From JBCDCE01 sp039182515 (GTDB taxonomy: Bacteria > Pseudomonadota > Alphaproteobacteria > Rhodobacterales > Rhodobacteraceae): a DNA stretch of 48,146 nt. Made by a program: the position numbers and the translations under genes. The notes beneath the pieces were generated by a model. That model was given only the letters and a program-made list of their open reading frames with translations. It did no database searches and was not told where the DNA came from. Below are positions 33,573-42,332 of the stretch, piece by piece; the stretch's first letter is position 1; every line of letters starts with the position of its first letter. Location: assembly GCA_039182515.1 (NCBI GenBank), contig JBCDCE010000030.1:1-48146 (forward strand), given 5' to 3'.

Positions 33573-34961
33573 TTAGCTGTGGATCGGACCATCACCGCAC
33601 GCCAGCGCGGCTTCGCGCACGGCTTCTGAATAGGTTGGATGCGCGTGGCAGGTCCGTGCTAAATCCTCGGCAGCTGCACCGAACTCCATGGCAACACAAA
33701 TTTCATGAATAAGGTCGCCCGCCATCGGCCCGATGATTTGCGCGCCTAGGATCCGGTCAGTCTCGGCATCTGCGAGAATTTTCACAAAGCCATCGGCTGC
33801 AAAGTTCGCTTTGGCGCGGCCGTTGCCCATGAAGCTGAACTTCCCGGCTTTGAACTTACGACCTTTGTCTTTCAGGGTCTCTTCGGTTTCTCCAACGCTG
33901 GCCACCTCGGGGTGGGTGTAGATCACGCCTGGTATGACATCATAGTTAACGTGAGGTTTCTGGCCCGCGAGGGTTTCGGCCACGGCCATGCCTTCGTCTT
34001 CGGCTTTGTGCGCGAGCATAGGCCCCGAAATCACATCGCCGATGGCATAGATGCTGGGCACATTTGTTTGCCAATGCGCATCGGTTTTGACCTGCCCACG
34101 CTCTGTCATCTCAACGCCGACGCCTGCGAGCCCGAGATTGTCGGTGAAGGGTTTGCGCCCCGTCGCCACCAAAACAGTGTCTGCATCAAGCGTGTGTTCG
34201 CTGTCGTCTTTGCGCAGTTTGTAGGTGACTTTCGCTTTTGTTTTCAGCGCTTCTACGGATTGAACCGCGGCGCCAAGGGTAAAGCTAATGCCCTGTTTCG
34301 TAAGCATTTTTTGGAACTGGCGCTGAACTTCGGCGTCTTGACCAGGGGTGATGCTTTCCAAAAACTCGATCACATGCACCTCGGACCCCAAGCGCGCGTA
34401 AACCGAACCCAGCTCAAGCCCGATCACACCTGCGCCGATCACGGCAAGCTTCTTTGGGATCTTGGGCAGGGCGAGTGCACCGGTGGAGCTGACAACGGTT
34501 TTCTCGTCGATCTCAACGCCGGGCAGAGTGGCTACGTCAGAGCCTGTGGCGATGACGATATTTTTGGCCTCATGGATCTCGTCGCCCACTTTGACCTTGC
34601 CCGCTTCTGGGATCGAGCCCCAGCCTTTGAGCCAGTCTATCTTGTTCTTTTTAAACAGAAATTCGACACCTTTGGTATTGGCGGCAATCGTCTCTGTTTT
34701 ATAGGTTTGCATCTGGTCCCAGTCCACGGATGGGGATTTCCCCTTTAGGCCCATTTGCGCAAAGTTGTGCTCTGCTTCATGCAACATATGGGAGGCGTGC
34801 AGGAGCGCTTTTGAAGGGATGCAGCCCACATTTAAGCATGTGCCGCCCAAGGTCTCACGGCCTTCGACGCAGGCTGTTTTGAGGCCCAGTTGCGCGCAGC
34901 GAATGGCGCAAACATAGCCTCCGGGGCCGGAGCCAATCACGATTACATCATAAGACGCCAT
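33573..34961 (-). CDS. lpdA: Dihydrolipoamide dehydrogenase (E3)
   Basis: This FAD flavoprotein of 462 residues reoxidises lipoyl groups of 2-oxoacid dehydrogenase complexes with NAD. FAD motif IGSGPGGYVCAIRCA; redox disulfide C42-x4-C47 in GGTCLNVGCIPSKALL; NAD motif VIGAGVIGLELGSVY; C-terminal base His in CHAHPTYSEAVRE. Start ATG 34961 (MASYDVIVIG) has AAGGATC upstream; the 22-residue upstream extension was rejected. It ends the TCA block, two small genes after odhB, so it is most likely E3 of the 2-oxoglutarate dehydrogenase complex. Confidence 0.94.
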   Translation of the reverse strand: MASYDVIVIGSGPGGYVCAIRCAQLGLKTACVEGRETLGGTCLNVGCIPSKALLHASHMLHEAEHNFAQMGLKGKSPSVDWDQMQTYKTETIAANTKGVEFLFKKNKIDWLKGWGSIPEAGKVKVGDEIHEAKNIVIATGSDVATLPGVEIDEKTVVSSTGALALPKIPKKLAVIGAGVIGLELGSVYARLGSEVHVIEFLESITPGQDAEVQRQFQKMLTKQGISFTLGAAVQSVEALKTKAKVTYKLRKDDSEHTLDADTVLVATGRKPFTDNLGLAGVGVEMTERGQVKTDAHWQTNVPSIYAIGDVISGPMLAHKAEDEGMAVAETLAGQKPHVNYDVIPGVIYTHPEVASVGETEETLKDKGRKFKAGKFSFMGNGRAKANFAADGFVKILADAETDRILGAQIIGPMAGDLIHEICVAMEFGAAAEDLARTCHAHPTYSEAVREAALACGDGPIHS

Positions 34962-35086
34962 GGGAAGATCCTTTGGTTTGAAGGGCATATATAAGGTATG
35001 TTTTGCGTATGCCGTCACGTATGCCACGTGTATTACGTGGGTTTTTGTCAGGTATTACCCGTGCGCTTTTTGCGCCGGTTATTTTT

Positions 35087-35114
35087 TGAGTATTTTTACC
35101 AAGAAAAAGGCTCA
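35087..35114 (-). repeat. Intergenic GAGTATTTTT repeat, copy 3
   Basis: In the gene direction it reads GCCTTTTTCTTGGTAAAAAT then ACTCA, directly after the MAPEG stop codon and about 125 bp before the lpd start. It matches copies 1 (1217-1244) and 2 (5974-5999). Confidence 0.6.
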
Positions 35115-35522
35115 TAAGAGGGCCGCTCCCAGCATGGTGAGGGTTGCTGCGAAGCCTATGGCCCAGATGAGGGACCGCCAGGGGACAAGGCCCTGGGCGT
35201 AGGCGGGAATGTAGAGGATGCGTGCGATCAGGTAGGTGTGCGCGCAGAGTGCGGTGAGGCGTGAGTTTTGATCCGAGAGCTCGACAACAAGCACCGCGAT
35301 GCTGAAAAAGGCCAGGGCTTCAAAGTGGTTGTTATAGGCACGGTAGAGGCGGGCCGTGGTTTTGCTCACTTGTTCGTCGAGAGGGCCGGGCATGCGGTCT
35401 TTGTCGCGGGGGCTGAGTGTCTTACCGGGGCCAAGCTCAATGTTGGCCGGGATCGCAAAGAGGGCCAGTTGCATGGCTTGGAGAAGGGCGGCGAGGGCGA
35501 GGACGGTGAGTTCGGGGGTCAT
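35112..35522 (-). CDS. MAPEG-family membrane protein
   Basis: This small membrane protein of 136 residues has about four hydrophobic segments. It shows the MAPEG-type layout: an early polar loop with LGPGKTLSPRDKDRMPGPL, then RLYRAYNNHFEALAFF with the conserved N-H-x-E region, and ARILYIPAYAQG near the end. MAPEG members include glutathione-linked enzymes, but bacterial members of this kind have no settled function. Its ATG overlaps the stop of the preceding gene (ATGA). MAPEG genes between odhB and lpd are, as I recall, common in Rhodobacteraceae. Confidence 0.8.
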   Translation of the reverse strand: MTPELTVLALAALLQAMQLALFAIPANIELGPGKTLSPRDKDRMPGPLDEQVSKTTARLYRAYNNHFEALAFFSIAVLVVELSDQNSRLTALCAHTYLIARILYIPAYAQGLVPWRSLIWAIGFAATLTMLGAALL

Positions 35523-35923
35523 ATATATTGGCTCTTAAGCGGTCCGAATGAGAATGCGACTAAGGTTACGCCAACGCTAAAGCTCAGTAGAGAAAAATAT
35601 GCGAATGCCAAATAGAGTCTGAGATTGCCACGTGTAAGCGGAAGCCCTTTGCGTTCCATCAGCAACAAATAGTTCCGTGTGTACCCCAGAATAAACAGCG
35701 CTGCAGCGGCGATTGTGCCAGCTAAAAAGAACAACATGCTGTATTTCAAAAGGTAGGGTTCAATCGAAAAAAAATTTTGGTTGTTGGCATTTCCAATAAA
35801 CGTCATCAAAACAATGATGGCGCCACCATTCAGACTCAAAAGTGATTTTACAGCCAGCGCTGAAACAACTCGGAGGGTCTCTAATCCTTCGCGATAGTCA
35901 AAGTCTTTGGACTCTCCGGTCAT
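35519..35923 (-). CDS. Small membrane protein of unknown function
   Basis: This encodes 134 residues with three hydrophobic segments (about 31-44, 59-80, 106-128) and a charged N-terminus (MTGESKDFDYREGLETLR). I do not recognise a family. The sequence LYLAFAYFSLLSFSVGVTLV is the last span. It stands 50 bp after odhB and overlaps the MAPEG start by 4 nt, so it is translated with that gene. The base composition is a little more AT-rich than the enzymes around it. Confidence 0.65.
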   Translation of the reverse strand: MTGESKDFDYREGLETLRVVSALAVKSLLSLNGGAIIVLMTFIGNANNQNFFSIEPYLLKYSMLFFLAGTIAAAALFILGYTRNYLLLMERKGLPLTRGNLRLYLAFAYFSLLSFSVGVTLVAFSFGPLKSQYI

Positions 35924-35976
35924 TTATTCCCCTTGCAATTAGAAGCTGAGCCTGCCGTTTGCTAGGCCAAAATGAT

Positions 35977-37467
35977 TTACAGATCCATCAACAACCGGCG
36001 TGGATCTTCGAGCGCTTCTTTCACGCGCACGAGGAACGTCACGGCGCCTTTGCCGTCCACAATCCTGTGGTCGTAGCTGAGGGCCAGATACATCATCGGG
36101 CGGATCACAACCTCACCGTTGATCGCCATGGGGCGGTCTTGGATTTTGTGCATGCCGAGGATGCCCGATTGCGGCGGGTTCAGAATAGGCGAGCTCATTA
36201 GCGAGCCATAGACCCCGCCGTTGGAGATCGTAAACGTGCCGCCTTGCATTTCAGCCATGGAAAGCTTGCCGTCCCGCGCACGCGCGCCTTTTTCGCCGAT
36301 GGCTTTTTCGATGTCTGCAAAGCTCATGGAATCCGCGTCGCGGATCACGGGCACCACGAGCCCCGTTGGCGTGCCTGCCGCGATGCCCATATGCACGAAG
36401 TTTTTATAGACGATGTCCGTGCCGTCGATCTCGGCGTTTACTTCCGGCACTTCTTTGAGGGCATGACAGCAGGCCTTGGTGAAGAAGGACATGAAGCCCA
36501 GCTTCACGCCGTGTTTCTTCAAAAAGAGCTCCTTGTACTCGGCACGAAGTGCCATGACCTCGGTCATGTCCACCTCATTGTAAGTGGTGAGCATCGCGGC
36601 GGTGTTTTGGCTGTCTTTGAGGCGGCGCGCGATGGTTTGGCGCAGGCGCGTCATCTTCACGCGTTCTTCGCGCGACGCATCATCTGCGGGCACAGGCGCA
36701 CGTGGGGCTGCGGTGGGCGCAGGCGCGCTTGTGGTGCTGGCAACAGCCTTCATTACGTCTTCTTTCATCACACGACCATCGCGGCCTGAGCCTTGAACTG
36801 TGCTCGGATCAATGCCCTTTTCGGCCATGATCTTCTTGGCGGAGGGGGCGTCTTCGACGTCCTTGCCGGTGGCCGCTGGAGCCGCTGGAGCCGCAGCGGG
36901 CGCGCTTGCAGGAGCGCTTGCACCGGTTGCCATCGTGGCCAGCACCGCGTCCGCGCCAACCGTATCTCCTTCTTTGGCGAGGATCTCTGTCAGCGTTCCT
37001 GCGGCTGGCGCTGGCACCTCAACGGAGACCTTGTCTGTCTCTAACTCACAGAGCATTTCGTCTGCGGCAACAGTCTCGCCCGGCGCTTTGTACCAAGTTG
37101 AAACAGTCGCTTCGGTAACACTTTCGCCAAGGGTGGGCACCATTACTTGCAAAGTATCGCCACCGGCAGCGGGAGTGGGGGCGGGCTCGGCCGTTGCAGC
37201 CGCAGGCGGAGACGCTGGGGCCCCCTCACTCGCGCCTTCGCTGATTTGGGCCAAAAGCGCATCCACGCCCACCGTTTCACCCTCAGGCGCTACGATTTCG
37301 CTCAACGTGCCTGCCACCGGCGAAGGCACTTCCACGGTCACTTTGTCCGTCTCCAGCTCGCAAAGCATTTCATCAACAGCAACGCTGTCGCCTGGCTTTT
37401 TGAACCACGTGGCCACGGTGGCCTCTGTTACGCTTTCGCCCAGTGTTGGGACCCGTACGTCTGTCAT
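35977..37467 (-). CDS. odhB: 2-Oxoglutarate dehydrogenase E2 (dihydrolipoamide succinyltransferase), two lipoyl domains
   Basis: This E2 core enzyme transfers succinyl groups to CoA. The 496 residues exceed E. coli SucB (about 405) because there are two lipoyl domains, with lipoyl lysines K42 and K146 (both in ELETDK-V). Ala/Pro-rich linkers follow, then an E3-binding domain (APSAKKIMAEKGIDPSTVQG) and the catalytic domain with MGIAAGTPTGLVVPV and the active-site His/Asp in DHRIVDGKGAV. Start ATG 37467 (MTDVRVPTLGESV); the frame is open far upstream inside odhA, but that part is a shadow. It begins 5 nt after odhA. Confidence 0.95.
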   Translation of the reverse strand: MTDVRVPTLGESVTEATVATWFKKPGDSVAVDEMLCELETDKVTVEVPSPVAGTLSEIVAPEGETVGVDALLAQISEGASEGAPASPPAAATAEPAPTPAAGGDTLQVMVPTLGESVTEATVSTWYKAPGETVAADEMLCELETDKVSVEVPAPAAGTLTEILAKEGDTVGADAVLATMATGASAPASAPAAAPAAPAATGKDVEDAPSAKKIMAEKGIDPSTVQGSGRDGRVMKEDVMKAVASTTSAPAPTAAPRAPVPADDASREERVKMTRLRQTIARRLKDSQNTAAMLTTYNEVDMTEVMALRAEYKELFLKKHGVKLGFMSFFTKACCHALKEVPEVNAEIDGTDIVYKNFVHMGIAAGTPTGLVVPVIRDADSMSFADIEKAIGEKGARARDGKLSMAEMQGGTFTISNGGVYGSLMSSPILNPPQSGILGMHKIQDRPMAINGEVVIRPMMYLALSYDHRIVDGKGAVTFLVRVKEALEDPRRLLMDL

Positions 37468-37472
37468 AGTCT

Positions 37473-40424
37473 TTATCCTTTGATCGTCAGCGCGTCGTCG
37501 ACGAGGGCTGCTTGTTGGGCTTTGTGTTGGCTGGCAAGGCCTGTGGCCGGGGAGGCTGAGGCTGGGCGCCCTGCGTAGCTGGGGCGACTGTGTTTGGCTT
37601 TGATCCGGCTCAAGACCCATTCGATGTTGGGCTCGATGAAGGACCAAGCGCCTTGGTTCTTTGGCTCTTCTTGGCACCAGACCATTTCGGCATTTGCGAA
37701 GCGTTCGAGCTCTTTCACCAAGCTGAGCGCAGGGAAGGGATAATATTGCTCGATGCGCATCAAATAAATGTCGTCGATGCCGCGTGCGTCGCGTTCTTCC
37801 AAAAGATCGTAGTAGACCTTGCCCGAACACATCACGACCCGTTTGACCTTGGCGTCCTCCACCAGTTGGGTATCGGAATTGCCGTGCTCGGCATCATCCC
37901 AAAGCACCCTGTGAAAGCTGGAGCCTGTGGTGAAGTCTTCCGATTCAGACACAGCCATTTTGTGCCGCAGGATCGACTTTGGCGTCATGATCACCAAGGG
38001 TTTACGGAAGTCGCGGTGGATTTGACGGCGCAGCAGGTGGAAATAATTCGCAGGGGTGGTGCAATTGGCCACGATCCAGTTGTCTTGGCCGCACATCTGC
38101 AAGAAGCGCTCCAGGCGGGCCGACGAGTGCTCGGGGCCTTGGCCTTCAAAGCCATGCGGCAAGAGCATCACAAGGCCCGACATCCTGAGCCATTTGCTCT
38201 CACCTGAGGAAATGAACTGGTCAAACATGATCTGCGCGCCATTGGCGAAATCGCCAAACTGGGCTTCCCAAAGCGTCAGCGCATTGGGCTCTGCCAAAGA
38301 ATAGCCGTACTCAAAGCCCAAGACCGCATATTCCGAGAGCATGGAGTCGATGACCTCGTATTGCGCTTGGCCTGCGCGGATGTTGTTCAAAGGATAGTAG
38401 CGTTCTTCGGTGTCTTGGTTGATCAGGCCTGAATGGCGCTGCGAGAAGGTGCCGCGCGTACTGTCTTGGCCTGCCAAGCGCACGGGATAGCCTTCGGTCA
38501 GGAGCGAGCCAAAGGCCAGGGCTTCGCCGGTCGCCCAATCAAAGCCTTCACCTGTTTCAAACATCTTGGCTTTGGTTTCTAAGAGCCGGGAGACGGTTTT
38601 GTGGAGCGGATAACCTTCAGGCGCCGCACAGAGCGCTTTGCCCACTTCGGCAAAGGTATCAGGCGCAATGGCGGTCGCACCGCGCTGATATTCTTCACCG
38701 CGCTTGTCGAGGTGTGACCAACGCCCGTCCAGCCAATCGGCTTTGTTGGGTTTGAAGTTTTTGCCAGCCTCAAACTCTTCATTGAGATGCGCTTGGAAGG
38801 CCGCTTTCATGTCCTCAATCTCGCCTTCGGGGATAAGCCCGTCTTTGACAAGCCGCTCCGTGTAAAGCGTCAGCGAGGTCTTTTGCTTTTTGATCTGCTT
38901 GTACATCAAGGGGTTCGTGAACATCGGTTCATCCCCCTCATTGTGACCGAAGCGGCGATAACAAATGATGTCGATCACCACGTCTTTGTGGAACTTCTGG
39001 CGGAACTCCGTGGCCACTTTGGCCGCATGCACCACCGCCTCTGGATCGTCGCCATTCACGTGGAATATTGGCGCCTCAACCATCAAAGCGATGTCTGTGG
39101 GATACGGGCTTGAGCGCGAGAAATGCGGCGCTGTGGTAAAGCCAATCTGGTTGTTGACCACGAGGTGGATCGTGCCGCCTGTTTTGTGCCCTTTGAGACC
39201 CGAAAGGCCAAAACACTCCGCCACAACACCCTGGCCTGCAAAGGCTGCGTCGCCGTGCAGAAGGATCGGCAAAGCCGAGGTGCGCTCTTCGTCATTGGTT
39301 TGGTCCTGCTTGGCACGGACCTTGCCCAAAACAACCGGGTTCACCGCTTCCAAATGCGAGGGGTTCGCGGTGAGCGAGAGGTGGACAGAATTGCCGTCAA
39401 ACTCGCGGTCTGAGCTGGCGCCGAGGTGGTATTTCACATCGCCTGAGCCGTCTACGTCTTCGGGCTTGAAGCTGCCACCTTGGAACTCGTTGAAGATCGC
39501 GCGGTAGGGCTTTTGCATCACGTTTGCCAAAACGCTCAAGCGCCCCCGGTGCGGCATACCAATCACAATGTCGCGGACCCCAAGCGACCCGCCACGCTTG
39601 ATAATCTGCTCCATCGCAGGGATCAGGCTTTCGCCGCCATCTAAGCCAAAGCGCTTGGTGCCCATGTATTTCACGTGCAGGAACTTCTCGAAGCCTTCTG
39701 CGTGCACCATGGAGTTTAGGATCGCTTTGCGCCCTTCGCGGGTAAAGCTCACCTCTTTGCCCAAGCCCTCGATGCGCTCTTTGAGCCAACCGGCCTCTTC
39801 AGCGTTGGAGATATGCATGTATTGCAGCGCAAAGGTGCCACAGTAGGTGCGCTTTAGGATCTCCACGATCTGGCGCATGGAGGCCATCTGCAGCCCCAAG
39901 ACATTATCGATGAAGATCGGGCGATCCATGTCGGCCTCTGTGAAGCCGTAAGTCTTCGGATCAAGCTCGGGATGGGCCGTGTTCTCTTTCATTTTCAGCG
40001 GGTCAAGATCCGCAGCCAAGTGCCCCCGGATCCGGTAGGCCCGCACAATCATGAGCGCGCGGATACTGTCGAGCACCGCTTGTCGCACCTGCTCATCTGA
40101 GACCTGGACACCCTTTTCCGCAGCCTTCGCTTTGATCTTTTCCGCCTTAGGTGCCGGATCCTCGGCCCACTGGCCATCAAGCGCTTGGGTCAGATCATCA
40201 TTGGGCTGCGGCGGCCAATCAGAGCGCGCCCAAGAGGGGCCAGCCGCCTCTGCCTTCACATCAAGCTCCGCATCTCCAAGCTGCGCAAAGAACTCCGCCC
40301 AAGCCGCATCTACGGCACCGGGGTCATTGGCATATTGCGCATAGAGCTGCTCAAGATATTCCGCATTGTGCCCCTGCATAAATGAGGAGGCGTGGAAGAC
40401 GTCATTAGGGGAGTGTTCGGTCAT
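37473..40424 (-). CDS. odhA: 2-Oxoglutarate dehydrogenase E1
   Basis: This thiamine-diphosphate E1 decarboxylates 2-oxoglutarate and passes the succinyl group to E2. 983 residues, normal for the family. ThDP region LHGDAAFAGQGVVAECFG then NNQIGFTT; early GMPHRGRLSVLANVM; C-terminal half with DSTRGTFSQRHSGL and LPHGFEGQGPEHSSAR. N-terminal MTEHSPNDVFHASSFMQGHN with the E2-docking sequence. GAGGAG precedes the ATG, overlapping the stop of the small upstream gene, so the two are coupled. It works with OdhB and Lpd in the cytoplasm. Confidence 0.96.
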   Translation of the reverse strand: MTEHSPNDVFHASSFMQGHNAEYLEQLYAQYANDPGAVDAAWAEFFAQLGDAELDVKAEAAGPSWARSDWPPQPNDDLTQALDGQWAEDPAPKAEKIKAKAAEKGVQVSDEQVRQAVLDSIRALMIVRAYRIRGHLAADLDPLKMKENTAHPELDPKTYGFTEADMDRPIFIDNVLGLQMASMRQIVEILKRTYCGTFALQYMHISNAEEAGWLKERIEGLGKEVSFTREGRKAILNSMVHAEGFEKFLHVKYMGTKRFGLDGGESLIPAMEQIIKRGGSLGVRDIVIGMPHRGRLSVLANVMQKPYRAIFNEFQGGSFKPEDVDGSGDVKYHLGASSDREFDGNSVHLSLTANPSHLEAVNPVVLGKVRAKQDQTNDEERTSALPILLHGDAAFAGQGVVAECFGLSGLKGHKTGGTIHLVVNNQIGFTTAPHFSRSSPYPTDIALMVEAPIFHVNGDDPEAVVHAAKVATEFRQKFHKDVVIDIICYRRFGHNEGDEPMFTNPLMYKQIKKQKTSLTLYTERLVKDGLIPEGEIEDMKAAFQAHLNEEFEAGKNFKPNKADWLDGRWSHLDKRGEEYQRGATAIAPDTFAEVGKALCAAPEGYPLHKTVSRLLETKAKMFETGEGFDWATGEALAFGSLLTEGYPVRLAGQDSTRGTFSQRHSGLINQDTEERYYPLNNIRAGQAQYEVIDSMLSEYAVLGFEYGYSLAEPNALTLWEAQFGDFANGAQIMFDQFISSGESKWLRMSGLVMLLPHGFEGQGPEHSSARLERFLQMCGQDNWIVANCTTPANYFHLLRRQIHRDFRKPLVIMTPKSILRHKMAVSESEDFTTGSSFHRVLWDDAEHGNSDTQLVEDAKVKRVVMCSGKVYYDLLEERDARGIDDIYLMRIEQYYPFPALSLVKELERFANAEMVWCQEEPKNQGAWSFIEPNIEWVLSRIKAKHSRPSYAGRPASASPATGLASQHKAQQAALVDDALTIKG

Positions 40425-40434
40425 TGGGGTCTCC

Positions 40435-40839
40435 TCAGCATGTTGCTCTGACTGGGATTATTCGAGCAATCCGTTGGCGCCAGCTTGGTCGCAATTTTTC
40501 GACCGTCGAATTGTCGCTTCGACAAAGGGCTTTTGAAAACTTTTCAAGCTCAAGCTGGGTTAGTGTTCCAGTTTTGTAAGTGAATTCTCGGGTAGGAGAA
40601 TTGGGGCACGCCCTTTCAAGGGTTACGCCTTGTGGAATTGCAACGACGTGGAATTGATCCATGCGCTGGTTGGTATCTGCGTGACCGTATTGGGTCAGAA
40701 AGCAAACGCTGGTTGTCACAAACGTTAGGCAAAGCCGCGCAGCGCCCGACACGAGGGGGGGCGTGAAGCGCCCGCCCGTGGGGGCGGGTCGGGCGCTGTT
40801 GAGGCCAAAGGCCTCAACTTCTTTGCGCATCCCGATCAT
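40435..40839 (-). CDS. Possible small gene whose 5' end is made of the hairpin repeat
   Basis: The frame has 134 codons and overlaps the preceding stop by 4 nt (ATGA). Residues 8-36 (FGLNSARPAPTGGRFTPP and onwards) are simply the translation of repeat copy A. Beyond it CLTFVTTSVCFLTQYGHADT looks like the end of a signal peptide, followed by a soluble part from MDQFHVVAIP to the stop. A shorter start at 40662 is possible. It may be a genuine secreted protein into whose N-terminus a repeat was inserted, or a decayed gene. No homologue is recognised. Confidence 0.4.
   Translation of the reverse strand: MIGMRKEVEAFGLNSARPAPTGGRFTPPLVSGAARLCLTFVTTSVCFLTQYGHADTNQRMDQFHVVAIPQGVTLERACPNSPTREFTYKTGTLTQLELEKFSKALCRSDNSTVEKLRPSWRQRIARIIPVRATC
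40729..40818 (-). repeat. Hairpin repeat, copy A
   Basis: 90 bp containing a stem CAGCGCCCGAC/GTCGGGCGCTG (40740-40750 with 40788-40798), an inner GC-rich hairpin and the inverted repeat GTTGAGGCC-AAA-GGCCTCAAC (40798-40818). Copy B at 41303-41359 shares both flanks in the same orientation but lacks about 33 bp of the centre. Confidence 0.8.
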
Positions 40840-41285
40840 TGCGTCGCCTCGGGTTCATGGGTTGTGGTTATGTGACGACGCATCATCGGGAGAACCATAA
40901 GACAGGAAATTGCCAAGAGAATTGCGTAGTCTGCGCGGTCATTGATGAGATTGGGGAATGTCATTGAAGGCAAAGCCCACCAAATTCCCTCAAGAGCCTT
41001 GGGCACCACAACGAGCGCGAACCCGAAAGCAAGCAGTGATGCGATACTAATCTTCAAAAAAGGCAAAGGGCTCAGCGATGTATCTAGCCAATTGGGGTTC
41101 AAAACCGCGGCGGTTCTCCGCGATACGCCGTCTCGGTTGACAAAGAAAACTGCGAAGAAAAGCAAAGAGGCATAAATGCCTTTGCCAATGTCTAAGAAAA
41201 CTCCGCCCAGCCATTGGATCGCAACTGCGCTGCAAGCCAAAGCGCTCCAAATAGAAAGGCGGAAGGCGTAGTCAAAGCGGGTCAT
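40836..41285 (-). CDS. Small membrane protein of unknown function between sucD and odhA
   Basis: This encodes 149 residues with about four hydrophobic segments (about 12-29, 38-48, 76-95, 124-138) and a short charged C-terminal tail HEPEATQ. No family is recognised. The ATG at 41285 has GGAGGA about 9 nt upstream, at the very edge of repeat copy B. The gene is flanked on both sides by copies of the hairpin repeat in the same orientation, which suggests it was inserted or kept as a unit between sucD and odhA. Its stop overlaps the next possible start by 4 nt. Confidence 0.65.
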   Translation of the reverse strand: MTRFDYAFRLSIWSALACSAVAIQWLGGVFLDIGKGIYASLLFFAVFFVNRDGVSRRTAAVLNPNWLDTSLSPLPFLKISIASLLAFGFALVVVPKALEGIWWALPSMTFPNLINDRADYAILLAISCLMVLPMMRRHITTTHEPEATQ

Positions 41286-41302
41286 TCCACATCTTCCTCC
41301 AA

Positions 41303-41359
41303 GCAAAGCCGGGCAGCGCCCGACACGAGGGGGGCGCTGTTGAGGCCTGTGGCCTCAAC
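41303..41359 (-). repeat. Hairpin repeat, copy B
   Basis: 57 bp: stem CAGCGCCC/GGGCGCTG (41314-41321 with 41332-41339) followed by GTTGAGGCC-TGT-GGCCTCAAC (41339-41359). It lies 20 nt after sucD. The paired arms match copy A at 40729-40818, and compensating differences keep the hairpins intact. Confidence 0.8.
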
Positions 41360-41379
41360 GTTATGGCCCGAACGGTTCA

Positions 41380-42261
41380 TTACCCAATCGCTTCCAAAAC
41401 GGCTTCGCCGAGGGTCGCGGGGCTGTCGGCAACAACGATACCAGCGGATTTCATGGCTTCGATCTTGTCTTCCGCACCCCCTTTTCCGCCTGCAACAATT
41501 GCGCCGGCGTGGCCCATGCGGCGGCCGGGAGGGGCGGTGCGTCCAGCAATAAAGCCCGCAGTCGGCTTCGAGCGGCCTTTCTTGGCTTCATCTTTGAGGA
41601 ACTGTGCGGCCTCTTCTTCTGCGGAGCCACCGATCTCACCGATCATGATGATCGACTGCGTTTCTTCATCAGCAAGGAACATCTCCAAGACGTCGATGTG
41701 CTCCGTGCCTTTGATCGGGTCGCCCCCGATGCCCACGGCTGTGGATTGGCCTAGCCCTGAATCAGAGGTTTGCTTCACGGCTTCATAGGTCAGCGTGCCA
41801 GAGCGGGACACAACACCCACAGACCCACGCTTGTGGATGTGGCCGGGCATGATCCCGATTTTGCAGGCATCTGGCGTGATAACACCAGGGCAGTTGGGGC
41901 CGATGAGGAGCGAGTTGCTGTCAATGAGCGCGCGCTTGACCTTCATCATGTCGAGCACAGGGATACCCTCGGTGATGCAGACAATCAGCTCCATCTCCGC
42001 ATCAATCGCCTCGAGGATCGAGTCGGCTGCGAAGGGGGGCGGCACGTAGATCACAGAGGCGTTGGCCTCGGTCACATGCTTGGCCTCGTGCACGCTGTCA
42101 AAAACAGGCAAGCCCAGATGCTCCGTGCCGCCTTTGCCCGGCGTCACACCGCCGACCATCTTGGTGCCGTAGGCAATGGCCTGTTCAGAGTGGAACGTGC
42201 CTTGCGAGCCGGTGAGGCCCTGGCAGATTACTTTGGTTGTTTCGTCGATGAGGACTGCCAT
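41380..42261 (-). CDS. sucD: Succinyl-CoA synthetase alpha subunit
   Basis: SucD forms with SucC the enzyme that converts succinyl-CoA to succinate with formation of ATP or GTP. 293 residues. The CoA-binding Rossmann region is VICQGLTGSQGTFHS. The phosphohistidine is H251 in RRMGHAGAIVAGGKG. Other landmarks: GPNCPGVITPDACKIGIMPG and IGEIGGSAEEEAA. In most operons sucD directly follows sucC; here a 100-codon membrane gene separates them. All conserved motifs are intact. Confidence 0.96.
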   Translation of the reverse strand: MAVLIDETTKVICQGLTGSQGTFHSEQAIAYGTKMVGGVTPGKGGTEHLGLPVFDSVHEAKHVTEANASVIYVPPPFAADSILEAIDAEMELIVCITEGIPVLDMMKVKRALIDSNSLLIGPNCPGVITPDACKIGIMPGHIHKRGSVGVVSRSGTLTYEAVKQTSDSGLGQSTAVGIGGDPIKGTEHIDVLEMFLADEETQSIIMIGEIGGSAEEEAAQFLKDEAKKGRSKPTAGFIAGRTAPPGRRMGHAGAIVAGGKGGAEDKIEAMKSAGIVVADSPATLGEAVLEAIG

Positions 42262-42332
42262 GTGTGTGGCTCCTTTGTTGTGTGTTCAATCAGCGCTGAG
42301 GCGGGCAGAGCAATGGCTCGAATGACCCGCTG

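Noticed and set aside
37468..37830. 121-residue N-terminal extension of odhB
   Set aside because: It overlaps the end of odhA and is Arg-rich; the lipoyl domain begins exactly at the ATG at 37467.
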